Assembly: GCA_016715965.1 (NCBI GenBank)
Contig: JADJXG010000001.1
Location: 186,001 to 250,000, forward strand
DNA from: Saprospiraceae bacterium
GTDB taxonomy: Bacteria; Bacteroidota; Bacteroidia; Chitinophagales; Saprospiraceae
Direction of reading: 5' to 3'
Length of the DNA stretch: 64,000 nucleotides
Shown here one piece after another: positions 61,216 to 64,000 of the stretch (position 1 is its first letter; each line of letters opens with the position of its first letter). The notes under the pieces are model-generated. The model ran no database searches. It was not told where the DNA came from and saw nothing but the letters and a program-made list of their open reading frames with translations. The position numbers and the translations under genes are program-made.

Positions 61216-61662
61216 ATGATGGAAATACAAAATATCCTCTCTTATCTGGGTTCCGGATTTTCACTGATCGGGATTTATATGATCATAATTTCCTATCAGA
61301 AATCAAATGAAAAAAAACATACCCTCGCTAAAGGAAAAGTGGCCGAAGGTACTGTTATAGAATTGAGAGAAAATCCGGGGGACTTGTCTGGAAATGACAA
61401 AGGAAATGGTTTCGCTCCCGTTGTTGAATTCCGAACAGACCATGGTTTGTACAAGCATTATTCTACCACCTATCGATTTCCAAGTCCTTACTCCCTGGGA
61501 CAAAAAGTGAAAATATACTACTACATCTACAAATCAAGATATGAATTTGCCTTGCAGGACGATGAACCCGGTTCACTTCCGGGGACGATGATGAAATGGG
61601 GAATTGCCTTTTGCATCCTTGGTTTGCCCTTACTTTTTCTTAAAATGTCCAAATTGTTTTAA
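61216..61662 (+). CDS. DUF3592 membrane protein
   Basis: 148 aa with a helix at ~9-27, an extracytoplasmic or cytosolic beta domain at ~45-115 (VAEGTVIELRENPG, FAPVVEFRTDHGLYKHYSTTYRFPSPYSLGQKVKIYYY), and a second helix at ~125-143. GTVIEL...PVVEF...G..VKIYY is the DUF3592 pattern. Function unknown; members are often found beside small membrane proteins and toxin-related genes. Confidence 0.82.
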   Translation: MMEIQNILSYLGSGFSLIGIYMIIISYQKSNEKKHTLAKGKVAEGTVIELRENPGDLSGNDKGNGFAPVVEFRTDHGLYKHYSTTYRFPSPYSLGQKVKIYYYIYKSRYEFALQDDEPGSLPGTMMKWGIAFCILGLPLLFLKMSKLF

Positions 61663-61686
61663 AGAAAAATATTCATCCGCCAACCA

Positions 61687-62325
61687 ATGCCAATCATTGT
61701 CCTCACGCAAGCATTCCTCTTTCACTATGCAGGAACAGTATTGGAGTTGCCCGAAGAACTCGAAATAGATGGATGGAATGAGGACGAGCGGCTCCGTGAA
61801 AAAATGGACTACCGCAACAAACAATGTTATCATCTTCCTGACAATGGAAGAGGGAAGTCTTGTCTGTTGCCCATTCACTATACCAAGCCATGTCCTGTTT
61901 CACTTTTGCCTTACCTTCAATCTGAGAGTGGCCCCTGTCGGATCACATCGACCAATGAAGAATTGAGATTCCTGGATCCATCAGATTTAACAAGACCTAC
62001 CGGTAATTTTTCAGAATTGGTTCGTCTGGAAGACGCATCACAAGTTAGAAAAACAATTATCTCACTTGAGTCCCATCACGCCAATGCTTCTGAAAAAATG
62101 ATGGTAAAATCATGGAATTCCATAGAAATGAATGCAACATCAATTATTCATGAACAAGGTAAGACCTTGGTGGATTGTTCTTTACTTCCAGCAGGATTCT
62201 ATGCGCTGCATCGATGGAAAACAAATCAGTTTGTTCCAATACTGAGTTTCATTAAAATGTTTCCACTTGTGGTGAATTTTGATCTACATTTTGTCCAATT
62301 TGAAACCACTCAAACAATCTGGTGA
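61687..62325 (+). CDS. 212-aa hypothetical soluble protein
   Basis: It begins MPIIVLTQAFLFHYAGTVLELPEE and shows no clear signal peptide. The C-terminal third (HEQGKTLVDCSLLPAGFYALHRW) resembles a stretch of the next protein (GGSVHILIDSLFIPPGKSRLEI), so the two may share a domain. No family is recognised. It lies 24 bp after the DUF3592 gene. Confidence 0.6.
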   Translation: MPIIVLTQAFLFHYAGTVLELPEELEIDGWNEDERLREKMDYRNKQCYHLPDNGRGKSCLLPIHYTKPCPVSLLPYLQSESGPCRITSTNEELRFLDPSDLTRPTGNFSELVRLEDASQVRKTIISLESHHANASEKMMVKSWNSIEMNATSIIHEQGKTLVDCSLLPAGFYALHRWKTNQFVPILSFIKMFPLVVNFDLHFVQFETTQTIW

Positions 62326-62421
62326 GCATTTCCACACTGATTGAGATACAGAAAATTCCTTCCCGGTGGAATCCAAACTAAATTGTAATTTTGAAACCAA
62401 AATCCACCACCCAATTATCCA

Positions 62422-63240
62422 ATGGAAGAAAACCAAAAAAATTACTTTGGCATCATTCAGGTAATAGACATACATAACTTTATTCCCAAAGATTTGGAAG
62501 AAGACAGCATTCTGAATCCCATTCCTCCATTTACAGAAAAAAACATTAAAATTGTTCATTACAATGATTGCCAGCAAATCATCCTGTGGTTGCCAGAACA
62601 CGGAATGTTTTATGATGACCTAGAAATTATATGGATGCCTAAGGGCACAAGCATCTATTCTGAGAAAATTGATAATATCCTTGGCGGAAGTGTTCATATT
62701 TTAATTGACTCTCTGTTTATTCCACCTGGAAAGTCAAGACTCGAGATTACTAAAAAAGATGGTGTCAGACATATCATTCAGTGGGAAAAATTTGAATTCG
62801 GGATCTTACCCGAAATACCAAAGCTTGATGCCGAATCCAACAAATCTGATTCGGAACAGAAAAACCCCATTGTTTACAGAGATGGATTTGGGAAAATCAT
62901 TCCCGATGAAGATTTGATCATGAGGGAAAATGCCTTGATGAAAATCTACGAAAAATTTTCAAGAAAACTTGAATTTAAAGATCAGGGAAGATCATCCACC
63001 ATCACATTTATCCAGGGAGATCAAACGGCATCATTTTATTCGGAAATCGGAGGTGGCGACTGTCTTTTTTACATTGACATTCCCACCGCTGAGGAATGGG
63101 AGCAAAAAACAGGATTTCCAAGATCTGAAAGAGATGAGATTGTTCGTTTTATTGCTGATACCGCTCTCCGAAAACAAACGGTCTCCTCCGGATCCTACTA
63201 TGAAATCAATGATCGCGACATTGTGTTTAAAATCAAATAA
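62422..63240 (+). CDS. 272-aa hypothetical soluble protein
   Basis: A probably cytoplasmic protein with no signal or membrane helix. The N-terminal half is beta-rich (residues ~10-135, including DLEIIWMPKGTSIY and SVHILIDSLFIPPGKSRLEI). A mixed C-terminal domain covers ~150-272 (RENALMKIYEKFSRKLEFKDQG, GDCLFYIDIPTAEEWEQKTGFPRSERDEIVRFIADTAL). It could be an immunity-type or effector-related protein given the surrounding set, but nothing in its sequence shows this. Confidence 0.65.
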   Translation: MEENQKNYFGIIQVIDIHNFIPKDLEEDSILNPIPPFTEKNIKIVHYNDCQQIILWLPEHGMFYDDLEIIWMPKGTSIYSEKIDNILGGSVHILIDSLFIPPGKSRLEITKKDGVRHIIQWEKFEFGILPEIPKLDAESNKSDSEQKNPIVYRDGFGKIIPDEDLIMRENALMKIYEKFSRKLEFKDQGRSSTITFIQGDQTASFYSEIGGGDCLFYIDIPTAEEWEQKTGFPRSERDEIVRFIADTALRKQTVSSGSYYEINDRDIVFKIK

Positions 63241-63251
63241 AATACCAACAA

Positions 63252-63506
63252 ATGAAATATCTATTTTGGATCTTATGGTCGATAGAATTTGTATTTATGC
63301 TTTGGTGGCTTTTCGATGAACTAAAGTTAAAATACTTATCCATGAATCCATCTGTTTATCTTGGCTTTCTCTGGTTGATCATTGCCCTTGTCACAAAAGT
63401 TCTGATAAAAGCTGATAACACAGCACTTTGGATGGTCGGGATTCCTGCTGCATTATTGGCAGTACTTGGTATTTTGGTCTTGTTGTATATTGTTCTTCAA
63501 AAATGA
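63252..63506 (+). CDS. 84-aa small membrane protein
   Basis: Three hydrophobic segments (~3-20, 33-50 and 58-82). The ending LWMVGIPAALLAVLGILVLL resembles the third helix of the 113-aa protein. It starts 11 bp after the preceding gene. Function unknown. Confidence 0.65.
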   Translation: MKYLFWILWSIEFVFMLWWLFDELKLKYLSMNPSVYLGFLWLIIALVTKVLIKADNTALWMVGIPAALLAVLGILVLLYIVLQK

Positions 63507-63517
63507 AATGATTCAAT

Positions 63518-63997
63518 TTGGACCATCAGGACAATTTTCAAAAGAAAACTATTTTGGAATATATTGAAACTTTTAAACTTTTATTCCTGCTAATGTTCGC
63601 TTTGGCAGGATCTTTACTGTTCTATATTGGAATCAGAGAAGCAAGGGAAAACTATCATATCTTCAGGAATGGAATTGAGACAGAAGGGACGGTCGTTGAT
63701 TTATACCACAGACCCATGAAAGTAAATGAGAAAACATCAGGATCAAAAGCACCGGTTATCCAGTTTGTGACGAATCAGAACATTCAGATCAGGTTTTATT
63801 CGACCAGCTTCTCCAACCTAAGCCATTACGAAATTGGACAAAAACTGAGAATCTGGTATCTCCCGGAAAATCCACAAAAAGCCAGTTTAAATGGAAAAGA
63901 TGCCTGGCTATTGTCTGCCTCCTTTTTGGTTTTTGGCTTTGTCATTTGTTTGATTTTCTATCCAATGCTCATCAAGAGGCTATTCCAATTTTTATAA
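63518..63997 (+). CDS. DUF3592 membrane protein, second copy in the operon
   Basis: 159 aa with helices at ~18-38 and ~132-155 around a beta domain (GTVVDLYHRPMKV, APVIQFVTNQNIQIRFYSTSFSNLSHYEIGQKLRIWYL). It parallels the 148-aa DUF3592 protein. The start is uncertain: TTG at 63518 is the only upstream in-frame candidate seen, with a second TTG about 12 codons on. It ends 3 bp before the window edge. Confidence 0.75.
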   Translation: MDHQDNFQKKTILEYIETFKLLFLLMFALAGSLLFYIGIREARENYHIFRNGIETEGTVVDLYHRPMKVNEKTSGSKAPVIQFVTNQNIQIRFYSTSFSNLSHYEIGQKLRIWYLPENPQKASLNGKDAWLLSASFLVFGFVICLIFYPMLIKRLFQFL

Positions 63998-64000
63998 TCC

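Overview
The window comes from the chromosome of a Bacteroidota bacterium, most likely a Saprospiraceae-like member. The evidence is four very large or medium secreted proteins with type IX secretion (T9SS) C-terminal sorting domains, a GldB lipoprotein and a PorT-like barrel, HYR/DUF11/dockerin-like adhesin architecture, an AT-rich composition, little sign of Shine-Dalgarno sequences, and several TAnnTTTG-type -7 promoter boxes. No ribosomal RNA operon, plasmid backbone, prophage or CRISPR array was seen.

Layout. 1-3970: end of a basic repeat protein, a four-helix membrane protein, a quinone-reductase-like dehydrogenase, a GT4 glycosyltransferase and a DUF1003 protein. 4087-8286: a T9SS type B surface protein with nine Ig/PKD-like repeats. 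8716-9760: a YtxH / holin-like / hypothetical envelope trio. 10144-15520: a beta-helix lipoprotein facing a polysaccharide or glycolipid cluster (51-aa membrane protein, DPM1-like GT2, CESA-like GT2, GT-C mannosyltransferase-like). 15583-18479: a lipoprotein, then an ECF sigma factor translationally coupled to a protein joining an inner-membrane segment to a beta-barrel. 18733-35849: two paralogous giant adhesins of 4256 and 1362 aa with dockerin-like modules and T9SS type A signals. 36106-38081: divergent uridine kinase and nucleoside transporter. 38265-40678: mnmA, a lipoprotein and rimM. 40916-42850: tRNA-Gly, tRNA-Leu and a tandem array of two ~632-bp units, each a small GIY-YIG nuclease gene followed by a decayed tRNA-Leu 3' part interrupted by two perfect hairpins; a dead IS3 transposase follows. 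42997-50815: two hypotheticals, a T9SS-exported trypsin-like protease, a Crp/Fnr regulator, a vanadium haloperoxidase-like lipoprotein with a partner lipoprotein, and gldB. 50861-59276: PorT-like barrel, nadC, a 36-aa membrane ORF, DUF5682, scpA, an RsmI-like methyltransferase, DUF2892, an HMA protein, a globin and a flavin amine oxidase. 59277-60550: a gene-free tract with three kinds of long palindromic structure. 60551-64000: an apparent operon of unrecognised small membrane and soluble proteins, including two DUF3592 proteins.

How the genes fit together. The secreted giants, protease, GldB and PorT-like protein point to a cell surface built through T9SS, with the glycosyltransferase cluster as a likely source of surface glycan. 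The uridine kinase and CNT transporter form a nucleoside salvage pair; mnmA and rimM form a translation-related unit.

The most unusual structure is the tRNA-Leu / GIY-YIG / hairpin tandem array at 41082-42346. It behaves like a minimal tRNA-targeting mobile element with no integrase. The second most interesting regions are the palindromic tract (59636-60247) and the small-membrane-protein operon at the right end.
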